This document shows positions 1 to 4,482 of a stretch of 12,453 bases of DNA, one piece after another; position 1 is the stretch's first letter, and the number at the start of each line of letters is the position of its first letter. The DNA lies in contig SLSG01000154.1 in the NCBI GenBank assembly GCA_007130545.1, positions 1-12,453 on the forward strand. The letters run 5' to 3'. The notes beneath the pieces are model-generated. The model saw only the letters and a list, made by a program, of their open reading frames with translations. It was not told the origin of the DNA and made no database searches. The DNA is from Bacteroidales bacterium (GTDB lineage Bacteria > Bacteroidota > Bacteroidia > Bacteroidales > UBA7960). A program made the position numbers and the translations under genes.

Positions 1-436
1 GATGTTGCAGTGACTCATAAAAGTCGACGTTTGATAAAGCTTTATCAACTTTGGCTTTGCCATGCAATTCAGTGGTTCCAAGCATTCTACGGCTTTCACC
101 CGGCCGTTTCATCATGTCATAATATATCTGCCGGGATTTCTTATTAATGAACGCTTGCAATGGCAATGCTTTCCGATGTTCCAACCAGAATGTGATTCGA
201 AATTCGTCCACGTCCTGTGCACGTTCCCAAAGGAAAGCAACCGCCTCTGATGTGGCAATTTCAACGTCTGCAGGGACTGCCGTCATTCCCTGTCCTTCCA
301 CGCTTTTCCGTACGCTGTGGAATGCCTTTGACAACATTTTATCAAAGGCCTTCTGATCCAGTGTTTCCAATTCTTTGCCGGTTTCTGGTGAAAACGTGGT
401 AAAGCTGGATGTGTTGCAATCACTCACTTTTAACAT
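1..436 (-). CDS. Unknown phage protein, C-terminus beyond the left edge (possible sigma-like regulator)
   Basis: An uninterrupted frame of 145 codons starts with ATG at 436 and is still open at base 2, so the gene is partial. The start follows a good ribosome binding site (AAGGAAGG, about 6 bases upstream). The visible protein is charged and mostly helical, with a segment around residues 85-115 (ending FINKKSRQIYYDMMKR) that loosely resembles region 2 of small sigma-70-like factors, where a helix is followed by an Arg/Asp-rich stretch. That resemblance is weak and I do not assign a function. It lies 37 bases downstream of the neighbouring minus-strand gene and is probably co-transcribed with it from the promoter near 882. 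Codons 4-8 contain the same 15-base word (GAGTGATTGCAACAC) that forms half of the operator-like palindrome upstream, which is odd. Confidence 0.7.
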   Translation of the reverse strand, partial: MLKVSDCNTSSFTTFSPETGKELETLDQKAFDKMLSKAFHSVRKSVEGQGMTAVPADVEIATSEAVAFLWERAQDVDEFRITFWLEHRKALPLQAFINKKSRQIYYDMMKRPGESRRMLGTTELHGKAKVDKALSNVDFYESLQH

Positions 437-473
437 TTTTATCCTTCCTTTCGTCTTTCTGTATTTTTATACA

Positions 474-812
474 TTACCAGTCAAGCGCTTGCATTGCATA
501 GTGTCCAAGTGATACATGCATCATTTCGAGATAGTACCCGGTTTCAACAATAAAACTGACTGTAGCTATTGCCATTGCTTCATTGCAGTGGAATCTGAAT
601 TGAATATCTGTCAGTAATTGAGAATAACTGTGATTCCATGTGCACCCGGATGCCATGCGTTTGTTGTGTTCTGTCCAATAATCTTTCGTGAAATCGCTGG
701 TGATAATCATTATCAATTTCTCTTCTGTCCGTTCCAATTGCAATGCTTTGGCCTTTTCCTTCATTCTCATTTGATACCATCCTTTCATACATTCTTGTGG
801 GTAAATATGCAT
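474..812 (-). CDS. Small hypothetical phage protein, 112 residues
   Basis: I do not recognise this protein. It has a Lys/Glu-rich N-terminal third (KEKAKALQLERTEEK), a middle part with Trp and Tyr (KDYWTEHNKRM), and a hydrophobic helix-like C-terminal third ending in ALDW. There is no clear membrane segment or known motif. The start chosen is the ATG at 812, preceded by AAGGAAG at a spacing of 6. An ATG at 770 with AAAGGA upstream is nearly as good and would give 98 residues. A longer frame can begin at TTG 863, but that codon lies inside a palindromic operator and has no ribosome binding site. The gene sits directly behind a TATAAT promoter and ahead of the partial gene at 1-436, so the two look like the start of a leftward early or regulatory operon. 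Reality of the gene is likely but unproven. Confidence 0.55.
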   Translation of the reverse strand: MHIYPQECMKGWYQMRMKEKAKALQLERTEEKLIMIITSDFTKDYWTEHNKRMASGCTWNHSYSQLLTDIQFRFHCNEAMAIATVSFIVETGYYLEMMHVSLGHYAMQALDW

Positions 813-823
813 CGTGTGCTTCC

Positions 824-835
824 TTATCGGTTCAT
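824..835 (-). other. Three-codon mini-ORF (ATG AAC CGA TAA) in the leader
   Basis: A very strong Shine-Dalgarno-like run (AAGGGGGG) sits just upstream of ATG at 835, but the frame stops after three codons. Its stop codon merges into the AAGGAAG ribosome binding site of the next gene, whose ATG lies 11 bases further on. It could load ribosomes for re-initiation, or be chance. Confidence 0.3.
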
Positions 836-857
836 GTTTTCCACCCCCCTTAAAGTG

Positions 858-877
858 TTGCAATCACTCGATTGCAA
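858..877. promoter_or_regulatory. Operator-like palindrome TTGCAATC-actc-GATTGCAA
   Basis: Two perfect 8-base inverted arms are separated by 4 bases, and the site overlaps the predicted start of transcription of the TATAAT promoter at 882-887. This is the usual placement of a repressor operator. One arm with its flank (GAGTGATTGCAACAC) recurs exactly at 411-425 and as a 12/15 match at 2-16. The binding protein is not identifiable from this window. Confidence 0.5.
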
Positions 878-881
878 GTAC

Positions 882-887
882 ATTATA
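882..887 (-). promoter_or_regulatory. Leftward promoter -10 box (TATAAT)
   Basis: Reading on the minus strand there is a perfect TATAAT at 887-882. The -35 position carries only a poor match (TAGTCT, 17-base spacer), so the promoter is either weak or activator-assisted. It would start transcription near 875, inside the palindrome at 858-877, and serve the genes at 812-474 and 436-1. Confidence 0.55.
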
Positions 888-949
888 TCGCATATTCTGA
901 TAAAAGACTACCTTAAAAGGAAAAAAAGAACTGATGGGACTAAATACCC

Positions 950-963
950 GGAAGATATGTTCT
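950..963. promoter_or_regulatory. Degenerate SOS (LexA/DinR-type) box
   Basis: The core GAAG-ATAT-GTTC differs from GAAC-N4-GTTC at one base, and its centre ATAT matches the RNRY pattern of the Bacillus consensus CGAAC-RNRY-GTTYG. It lies 16 bases to the left of the first good box, which is why I list it. Alone it would not be convincing. Confidence 0.35.
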
Positions 964-965
964 GT

Positions 966-979
966 GGAACGTGTGTTCC
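966..979. promoter_or_regulatory. SOS (LexA/DinR-type) box 1
   Basis: GGAACGTGTGTTCC contains a perfect GAAC-N4-GTTC core with an RNRY centre, matching 12 of 14 positions of the Gram-positive LexA/DinR consensus CGAAC-RNRY-GTTYG. Only the two outermost bases differ. It is paired with a second core 30 bases away. Confidence 0.6.
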
Positions 980-995
980 TACACAGGCGATAAAG

Positions 996-1009
996 AGAAC
1001 ACACGTTCC
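996..1009. promoter_or_regulatory. SOS (LexA/DinR-type) box 2
   Basis: AGAACACACGTTCC also has a perfect GAAC-N4-GTTC core with an RNRY centre and matches 12 of 14 consensus positions. Box centres are 30 bp apart, close to three helical turns. Boxes 1 and 2 are also inverted copies over 13 bases (966-978 and 997-1009), so an RNA hairpin is an alternative reading. Confidence 0.6.
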
Positions 1010-1049
1010 CTGCTTGTGAACGGCTGTCTGTGCAGACGATCCAAGGCAT

Positions 1050-1087
1050 AAAAAAATGGAACCATTACAAAAATGTAATGATTCCAT
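1050..1087 (-). terminator. Rho-independent terminator of the lysis operon
   Basis: On the minus strand a stem of 6+7 base pairs with one mismatch (TGTAATG pairing CATTACA, then TTCCAT pairing ATGGAA) and a 4-base loop is followed at once by a run of T (1055-1050). No T-run follows on the plus strand, so it acts leftward. It lies about 145 bases beyond the holin stop codon, with no gene between. Confidence 0.75.
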
Positions 1088-1138
1088 GAAACAATTCTGA
1101 TAGTCCGAATAGTCAAACGAATGCATAACATGTGGTAA

Positions 1139-1216
1139 AGGGGTACCCGGCGCCCCGGCTCCGCTCCCCGCCCGGTGATTGTCCCCCCTCTAAATTTTTT
1201 GCATTTTTTGGACCCC
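1139..1216. other. GC-rich block with C and T runs (possible cos-like site)
   Basis: Within untranslated DNA there is GGGGTACCC followed by about 40 bases made almost entirely of G and C. Then come a run of six C, TCTAAATTTTTTG, a second T-run and GGACCCC. The composition differs sharply from the AT-rich DNA to its left. Blocks like this are seen at cohesive-end sites of some Gram-positive siphophages, but no overhang can be defined here. The P22-like portal and separate scaffold argue equally for headful packaging. Treat it as an unexplained motif. Confidence 0.25.
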
Positions 1217-1230
1217 TTCTGTAACGATTG

Positions 1231-1488
1231 TTAGCTTCTTTCTTTGGTTTGTTTCAACAGTTGGTGGGCAAGGACAGCGACACCCGTGACAAGGACTCCC
1301 TGTACGCCGTTGGCCACCGTGGTGCCCAGCATGGACAGTGTTGTGCCAATACCAACTGCCAGCAGGACCCACGGAATGATCCAGTCCCGGACACTGGGCG
1401 TATGCTTCAGGAAATAGCCGATGATCCACAGGGCTGGAATAATGATCAGTGCTTCTTCAAGGACAAATTCAATAATCTGTTCAGGCAT
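1231..1488 (-). CDS. Phage holin, A118 (Hol118)-like, 85 residues
   Basis: The protein forms membrane lesions that let the endolysin reach the wall at the end of infection. Its pattern, from MPEQIIEFVLEEALIIIP through RDWIIPWVLLAVGIG to GVQGVLVTGVAVLAHQLLKQT, matches the Listeria A118-type holin family closely in length and layout. Three hydrophobic segments can be seen at about residues 12-27, 36-54 and 60-78, followed by a short charged tail (KQTKERS), as expected for a holin. The ATG at 1488 follows AAAAAGGAGG at good spacing. The ribosome binding site begins directly after the stop codon of the upstream glycosidase gene, so it is the last gene of the lysis operon. Transcription would end at 1050-1087. 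Confidence 0.9.
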   Translation of the reverse strand: MPEQIIEFVLEEALIIIPALWIIGYFLKHTPSVRDWIIPWVLLAVGIGTTLSMLGTTVANGVQGVLVTGVAVLAHQLLKQTKERS

Positions 1489-1503
1489 TGGTATACCTCC
1501 TTT

Positions 1504-2394
1504 TTACCATGTGATAATGGCGGGCAGTCTTCGGACAGTGGAACGGATAAACTTGCCGTTAAGCCGGAAAAGTGCGGAACCACCGGAGTCCGTTGTGATC
1601 CCTGCGCTACATCCCAGTTCCCGGAGGTAAACGCCGAAAGTTTTGGCGTTGGCCCGGGGGTGGTACATCAGGAGGACGTCCTGTGTTTCGGGACGGTAAC
1701 CGAGGCCGACACGGTACGTCTGGTAAGCTACGCTGGATACATAGTGTTCAAAACCGTCTATGCGGTACGGTAAGGCTCCAAAACCGGAAACGGCGAATCG
1801 GACAGGCTTTGGCAAAGTGGTCAGGTCGTTGGTGATCACCACGTCTACGGACAGGTCCTGATATACCACAAGGGTGGGAGCCGGGATTCCTTTGCCCTTA
1901 TAGATACCTTCGTACAGGCCGTTCGGCTGGGTGTTGCGGATGATTCTTCCATCGGAGGCCAGCATACTGGTGGGGAAGGTGGCTCCGTCAGAAGTCTGGT
2001 GACCAAGGAAAGCGGCGGTTAGGGCGTTGGGTTCGGTAAACCGGTGACCCAGCCGGTCGGTCTGTTCGGAAATCCGGAGTTTCTCCGGGGGAACGGCGAC
2101 CCATGTAGCGCCCCGGTGGGTGCCCTGTGTGGAGTTTGGCGGGATCGGTTGTGGCACAGGCTGGTATTGCTGGCCCTGTGCCTTGGCGTAGAACAGTTTT
2201 TCACGGGTGGGCATGTCCAGTTCGCCTGTCTGTGGGATGTCCTGCCAGTGCTGGAATGTGCGGAGAGCGGTAGCGGTTTCATTACCAAAAGCGCCATCAG
2301 CCCCAAAGCGGGGCAGGGGAATCCCAAGGTTCAGGAGAGCTAACTGTAAACTTTTGACGGCTGACCCCCGGTCGCCGGAACGTAACGTTGGCAT
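1504..2394 (-). CDS. Peptidoglycan-binding / phosphodiester glycosidase (NAGPA-like) lysis protein
   Basis: Residues 1-70 form a PG_binding_1 repeat (LRSGDRGSAVKSLQLALLNLG, then FGADGAFGNETATALRTFQ), which anchors to peptidoglycan. A Pro/Gln-rich linker (about 75-90) joins it to a C-terminal domain of the phosphodiester glycosidase (NAGPA/DUF2233) type. Visible signatures are YRVGLGY, then VLLMYHP, then YLRELGCSAGITTDSGGSA and LNGKFI near the C-terminus, corresponding to the family's R-x-x-G, vLLvv and DGGGSS-l-x-x-NG motifs. The usual DGGGSS reads DSGGSA here, with the Asp kept. Known family members cleave GlcNAc-1-phosphodiesters. There is no signal peptide, consistent with release through the holin. 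The ATG at 2394 lies 3 bases after the amidase stop, and its AAGGAGG lies inside the last amidase codons, so translation is probably coupled. The substrate is inferred, not shown. Confidence 0.75.
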   Translation of the reverse strand: MPTLRSGDRGSAVKSLQLALLNLGIPLPRFGADGAFGNETATALRTFQHWQDIPQTGELDMPTREKLFYAKAQGQQYQPVPQPIPPNSTQGTHRGATWVAVPPEKLRISEQTDRLGHRFTEPNALTAAFLGHQTSDGATFPTSMLASDGRIIRNTQPNGLYEGIYKGKGIPAPTLVVYQDLSVDVVITNDLTTLPKPVRFAVSGFGALPYRIDGFEHYVSSVAYQTYRVGLGYRPETQDVLLMYHPRANAKTFGVYLRELGCSAGITTDSGGSALFRLNGKFIRSTVRRLPAIITW

Positions 2395-2397
2395 ACT

Positions 2398-3156
2398 TCA
2401 GCCTCCTTCCCCGGAAAGGCCGATCAGCCTTTTCATTTCCAGTATTTCGCCATCCAGATATTCCATGATTTCGGCGTGACCACGGCGTAACCGTTCCGCT
2501 TCATCAACAGCTCTTTCGATGTTCAGCAGGGTGTCAGCAATCAGGGTAGCCTGTTCTTCCAGAGCGGGACTGGATTCTTCTTCCTGTTTTGGTTTCTTGG
2601 GAGAGAGTTCCAAAGCTGAAGCGATTCCCCGGACAATGGCGGTGCCCAGTGCATCCAGAAATGCGTTGTCTTTCAACAGTTCGGCATCCCGCTGGTTGGT
2701 CAGGAAACCGCACTCGATCAGACAGGCGGGCATGGGGGTTTCCCGGAGTACGAAGAAGTTGGCTTCTCGTCTGCCCCGGATGGTACGGTTATGCAGTTCA
2801 AAATGGGCCGCCGGAAAAGGGTGCATCCGGTTACGGAACGCTTTGCTTAATTCGCTGGCCTGTGGATGCACATAGTCTTCGTATCCGTTGGCATCCGGAC
2901 TGCTGGCGGCATTGCAGTGGATGGAGAAAAACCAGTCGGGACCAAATTCACGGGCATGTTTTACCCGGTCACCTAATGACACAAACACGTCTTTGTTGCG
3001 GGACATTTCCACTGTGATGTTCCAGTGAAGCATCAGCTTTGTAAATACGTCTTGGGCAATCTGCAGGTTCAGGTCTTTCTCCCGGAGTCCGTTGGCCATG
3101 GCTCCGGGATCATTTCCTCCGTGCCCGGGATCAAGAAAGAGTCGTTTCTGGCTCAT
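2398..3156 (-). CDS. N-acetylmuramoyl-L-alanine amidase (Amidase_3 endolysin) with coiled-coil tail
   Basis: This zinc enzyme cuts the bond between muramic acid and the peptide stem. The Amidase_3 domain fills residues 4-185: DPGHGG with zinc ligand H12, E26 in GLREKDLNL, H80 in FSIHCN, and catalytic E148 in ACLIECGFLTN are all present. The family's typical C-terminal wall-binding repeats (SH3, LysM or SPOR) are missing. Instead there is an acidic linker (KPKQEEESS) and a predicted coiled coil at about 198-245 (heptad-like ATLIADTLLNIERAVDEAER). This suggests oligomerisation or a partner, possibly the PG-binding glycosidase encoded next. The ATG at 3156 overlaps the stop of the zinc-ribbon gene (ATGA), with GGAGG upstream, so translation is coupled. 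There is no signal peptide. Confidence 0.93.
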   Translation of the reverse strand: MSQKRLFLDPGHGGNDPGAMANGLREKDLNLQIAQDVFTKLMLHWNITVEMSRNKDVFVSLGDRVKHAREFGPDWFFSIHCNAASSPDANGYEDYVHPQASELSKAFRNRMHPFPAAHFELHNRTIRGRREANFFVLRETPMPACLIECGFLTNQRDAELLKDNAFLDALGTAIVRGIASALELSPKKPKQEEESSPALEEQATLIADTLLNIERAVDEAERLRRGHAEIMEYLDGEILEMKRLIGLSGEGG

Positions 3157-3335
3157 TTCTGTGGCCTCCTTTCCGCAATCCGTTTGTCACGGATACAGAC
3201 TTCTTCTTCACAGACAGGCTCGCTGTTGAACCCTGTGGTAAACAGGGATTCTTCCGGCCAGACTCCTTCGATTTCTTTGCCACAAAAGGCACAGTTGGTG
3301 GTCAGGATGACCGGATCGCTGGCAATTCTTTCCAT
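3153..3335 (-). CDS. Small zinc-ribbon protein, 60 residues
   Basis: The start chosen is the ATG at 3335, which follows AAAGGAG at normal spacing. Upstream in-frame codons overlap the previous gene and have no ribosome binding site. Two cysteine pairs, C15-x2-C18 (CAFCGKEI) and C42-x4-C47 (VCEEEVC), are separated by 23 residues and can form a single zinc ribbon. The C-terminus is basic (RDKRIAERRPQK). The family is not recognised. Such small zinc proteins in phages often act as regulators or bind nucleic acid, but that is inference. It lies between the AbrB-like gene and the amidase and overlaps the amidase start by 4 bases. Confidence 0.75.
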   Translation of the reverse strand: MERIASDPVILTTNCAFCGKEIEGVWPEESLFTTGFNSEPVCEEEVCIRDKRIAERRPQK

Positions 3336-3358
3336 TTGGATTCTCCTTTCTTTCCTGT

Positions 3359-3622
3359 TCAGGGATTCCCGGCTTTCAGCTGGTTGACACAGTTGACGCA
3401 CACATAGTGATCGTTGATCTTGGAAGCCTGATCATTGAGCGGGTTGCCGCACAGGAAACATCCGCTCTCGTACTTGGACAGGACAATGACCGGATTTCCT
3501 TCCACATCCTTTTCCAGATACACGCCCACAGCGTCCCCCGTTTCTATATTGGCGGCTCTTAGAACGCTTGCGGGGATCAGGACCCGTTTTCGGCCATCCA
3601 CGTTACGGATGATTCCTTTCAT
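3359..3622 (-). CDS. AbrB/SpoVT-like DNA-binding protein with C-terminal zinc knuckle
   Basis: Residues 1-50 (IRNVDGRKRVLIPASVLRAANIETGDAV, cut here at VGVYLE) match the swapped-hairpin DNA-binding domain of AbrB-type transition-state regulators, which bind flexible AT-rich promoter DNA as multimers. Residues 51-87 carry C55-x2-C58 (CFLC) and C75-x2-C78 (CVNC), a treble-clef or knuckle-like zinc site in place of the AbrB C-terminal dimerisation domain. It aligns well in length with AbrB (87 against 94-96 residues). The ATG at 3622 has AAAGGAGG 8 bases upstream. It is the first gene behind the consensus promoter at 3649-3677, so it may control its own divergent control region and with it the lysis and packaging genes. 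That role is inferred. Confidence 0.8.
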   Translation of the reverse strand: MKGIIRNVDGRKRVLIPASVLRAANIETGDAVGVYLEKDVEGNPVIVLSKYESGCFLCGNPLNDQASKINDHYVCVNCVNQLKAGNP

Positions 3623-3648
3623 GGGTTTTTCCTCCTTTCTTATCTTTT

Positions 3649-3677
3649 ATTATACTTCCCATTTTTTCCCATGTCAA
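3649..3677 (-). promoter_or_regulatory. Consensus sigma-A promoter of the lysis operon
   Basis: On the minus strand a perfect TTGACA (3677-3672), an exact 17-base spacer and a perfect TATAAT (3654-3649) are present. Transcription would start near 3642 and give a short leader before the AbrB-like gene. Such a perfect promoter is rare and usually needs tight repression. Confidence 0.9.
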
Positions 3678-3681
3678 ATAG

Positions 3682-3710
3682 TTGACAGCCAGAACAAACG
3701 TGTGTATAAT
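3682..3710 (+). promoter_or_regulatory. Consensus sigma-A promoter of the packaging and head operon
   Basis: A perfect TTGACA (3682-3687), a 17-base spacer and a perfect TATAAT (3705-3710) lie 55 bases before the first plus-strand gene. Its -35 box is 4 bases from the -35 box of the opposing lysis promoter, and together they form the palindrome TGTCAA-atag-TTGACA. A degenerate SOS-type box fills the spacer. Confidence 0.9.
3691..3704. promoter_or_regulatory. Degenerate SOS-type box in the promoter spacer
   Basis: AGAACAAACGTGTG matches 12 of 14 positions of CGAAC-RNRY-GTTYG. The differences are the first base and one core T read as G. It lies exactly between the -35 and -10 boxes of the rightward promoter, where LexA binding would block polymerase. 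The broken core makes strong binding doubtful. Confidence 0.35.
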
Positions 3711-3764
3711 GAACCGTAAGAGAGATTGGTGACAGGGAGCGTGATACTGGAAGGGGAAAATTCC

Positions 3765-4214
3765 ATGAAAGCGTTGAAAAAGCAGGATAACAGACTTTCT
3801 ACCCCGGAAAAGAAAATGCTGTCATTAGCAATTAATTCCAGCGGCCAGCGGGTGACGTTGGAAGATTTGGCCAATGCATCCGGAAAATCCGTGGATTTTG
3901 TGATAAAAAAACTGCAGGAAGACTCGTTTCGGGAAATTTTTCTGGACGCCATGAAAGGTTCCATCTCAGTGGCCATGCCGGAAGTGGTGAGTGCTTTTAT
4001 TTCCAAGGCGTGTGAAGGATCGTTTCCTCATGGGAAGCTGTTGATGGAGATTGTGGGACTGTATTCCGAGGAATCCAGTGTTAATGTGAACGCCACCATC
4101 AAGGCGCAAGCGGTTCCCAGCATGACCGAAGAGGAAAAAGACCAGTTTTTACGGGCCACACTGGAACAGCACGACAACGAGTTGCGGTTATTGAAGGGAA
4201 GTGGTGAGAAATGA
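3765..4214 (+). CDS. Putative phage terminase small subunit (HTH DNA-binding), 149 residues
   Basis: This gene lies directly upstream of the large terminase module and behind the late promoter, the normal place for the DNA-recognition subunit of the packaging motor. Residues 10-50 contain a helix-turn-helix-like stretch (VTLEDLANASGKSVDFVIKKL) followed by an all-helical part (FREIFLDAMKGSISVAMPEVV) and an acidic C-terminus with a coiled-coil tendency (TEEEKDQFLRATLEQHDNE). That layout agrees with small terminases, which form ring oligomers. The start is the ATG at 3765, 8 bases after AAGGGG. An in-frame TTG at 3726 has no ribosome binding site and starts only about 10 bases beyond the predicted transcription start. 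Sequence recognition is moderate and the call depends partly on position. It overlaps the next gene by ATGA. Confidence 0.65.
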   Translation: MKALKKQDNRLSTPEKKMLSLAINSSGQRVTLEDLANASGKSVDFVIKKLQEDSFREIFLDAMKGSISVAMPEVVSAFISKACEGSFPHGKLLMEIVGLYSEESSVNVNATIKAQAVPSMTEEEKDQFLRATLEQHDNELRLLKGSGEK

Positions 4215-4468
4215 ATTCACTTTGGGTGATTTTGTTTCTCATTTTTGCGTTTATCGGCAGTTTTGCCGGGTGTTTTGCCGGGTTTTACGTGTTTTGCCGG
4301 ATAAAAACAGTGGAAATGCCGCAGGTGGACCCTGTGGCCCGGCTGAAAAAAGCCCCACGGGTGGATGTGAACGCTATGATGGCGGTACAGACTCCTGAAT
4401 TCCGGGCAGAGAAGCAGTATTTTGAAGAAATTCGCAGGAAACGGGAGCAAATGAAACGAAAACCGTGA
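4211..4468 (+). CDS. Small one-TM protein between terminase genes, 85 residues
   Basis: Residues 4-28 (SLWVILFLIFAFIGSFAGCF) form one hydrophobic segment, rich in Phe and Gly and directly at the N-terminus. It is followed by a hydrophilic tail with a basic, helix-like end (EIRRKREQMKRKP). It would be anchored in the inner membrane with the tail in the cytoplasm, or could be a signal-anchor protein. The start overlaps the stop of the putative small terminase (ATGA), so it is translationally coupled, and its stop lies just before the large-terminase start. I do not recognise a family. A membrane protein in this position is unusual. Options are a membrane tether for packaging, a superinfection-exclusion protein or a lysis helper, none of them shown. 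Confidence 0.75.
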   Translation: MNSLWVILFLIFAFIGSFAGCFAGFYVFCRIKTVEMPQVDPVARLKKAPRVDVNAMMAVQTPEFRAEKQYFEEIRRKREQMKRKP

Positions 4469-4482
4469 AAAGAGGTGATACC

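Larger units (their letters stand above)
813..1230. other. Gene-less control region between the left operon and the lysis operon
   Basis: No convincing protein gene lies here on either strand. Frames that cross the region have no good ribosome binding site and overlap palindromic control sites. The region contains, from left to right, a mini-ORF, an operator palindrome, a leftward promoter, three SOS-type boxes, a minus-strand terminator, and a GC-rich block followed by C and T runs. Confidence 0.7.

Noticed and set aside
618..1019. Plus-strand 133-codon frame crossing the left control region
   Set aside because: It has no ribosome site, overlaps the operator, promoter and SOS boxes, and is antisense to the small gene at 474-812.
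1056..1100. A 14-residue plus-strand ORF starting just after the SOS boxes
   Set aside because: It begins inside the terminator hairpin, and only a weak AAGG lies upstream; the stem-loop explains the sequence better.
908..1126. Minus-strand 72-codon frame (and a 61-codon one at 864-1049)
   Set aside because: Both run through the terminator or the SOS-box cluster and have no ribosome binding site.
1228..1773. Plus-strand 181-codon frame across the holin and glycosidase genes
   Set aside because: It is antisense to two genes with clear motifs and good ribosome sites, and its protein is low in recognisable features.
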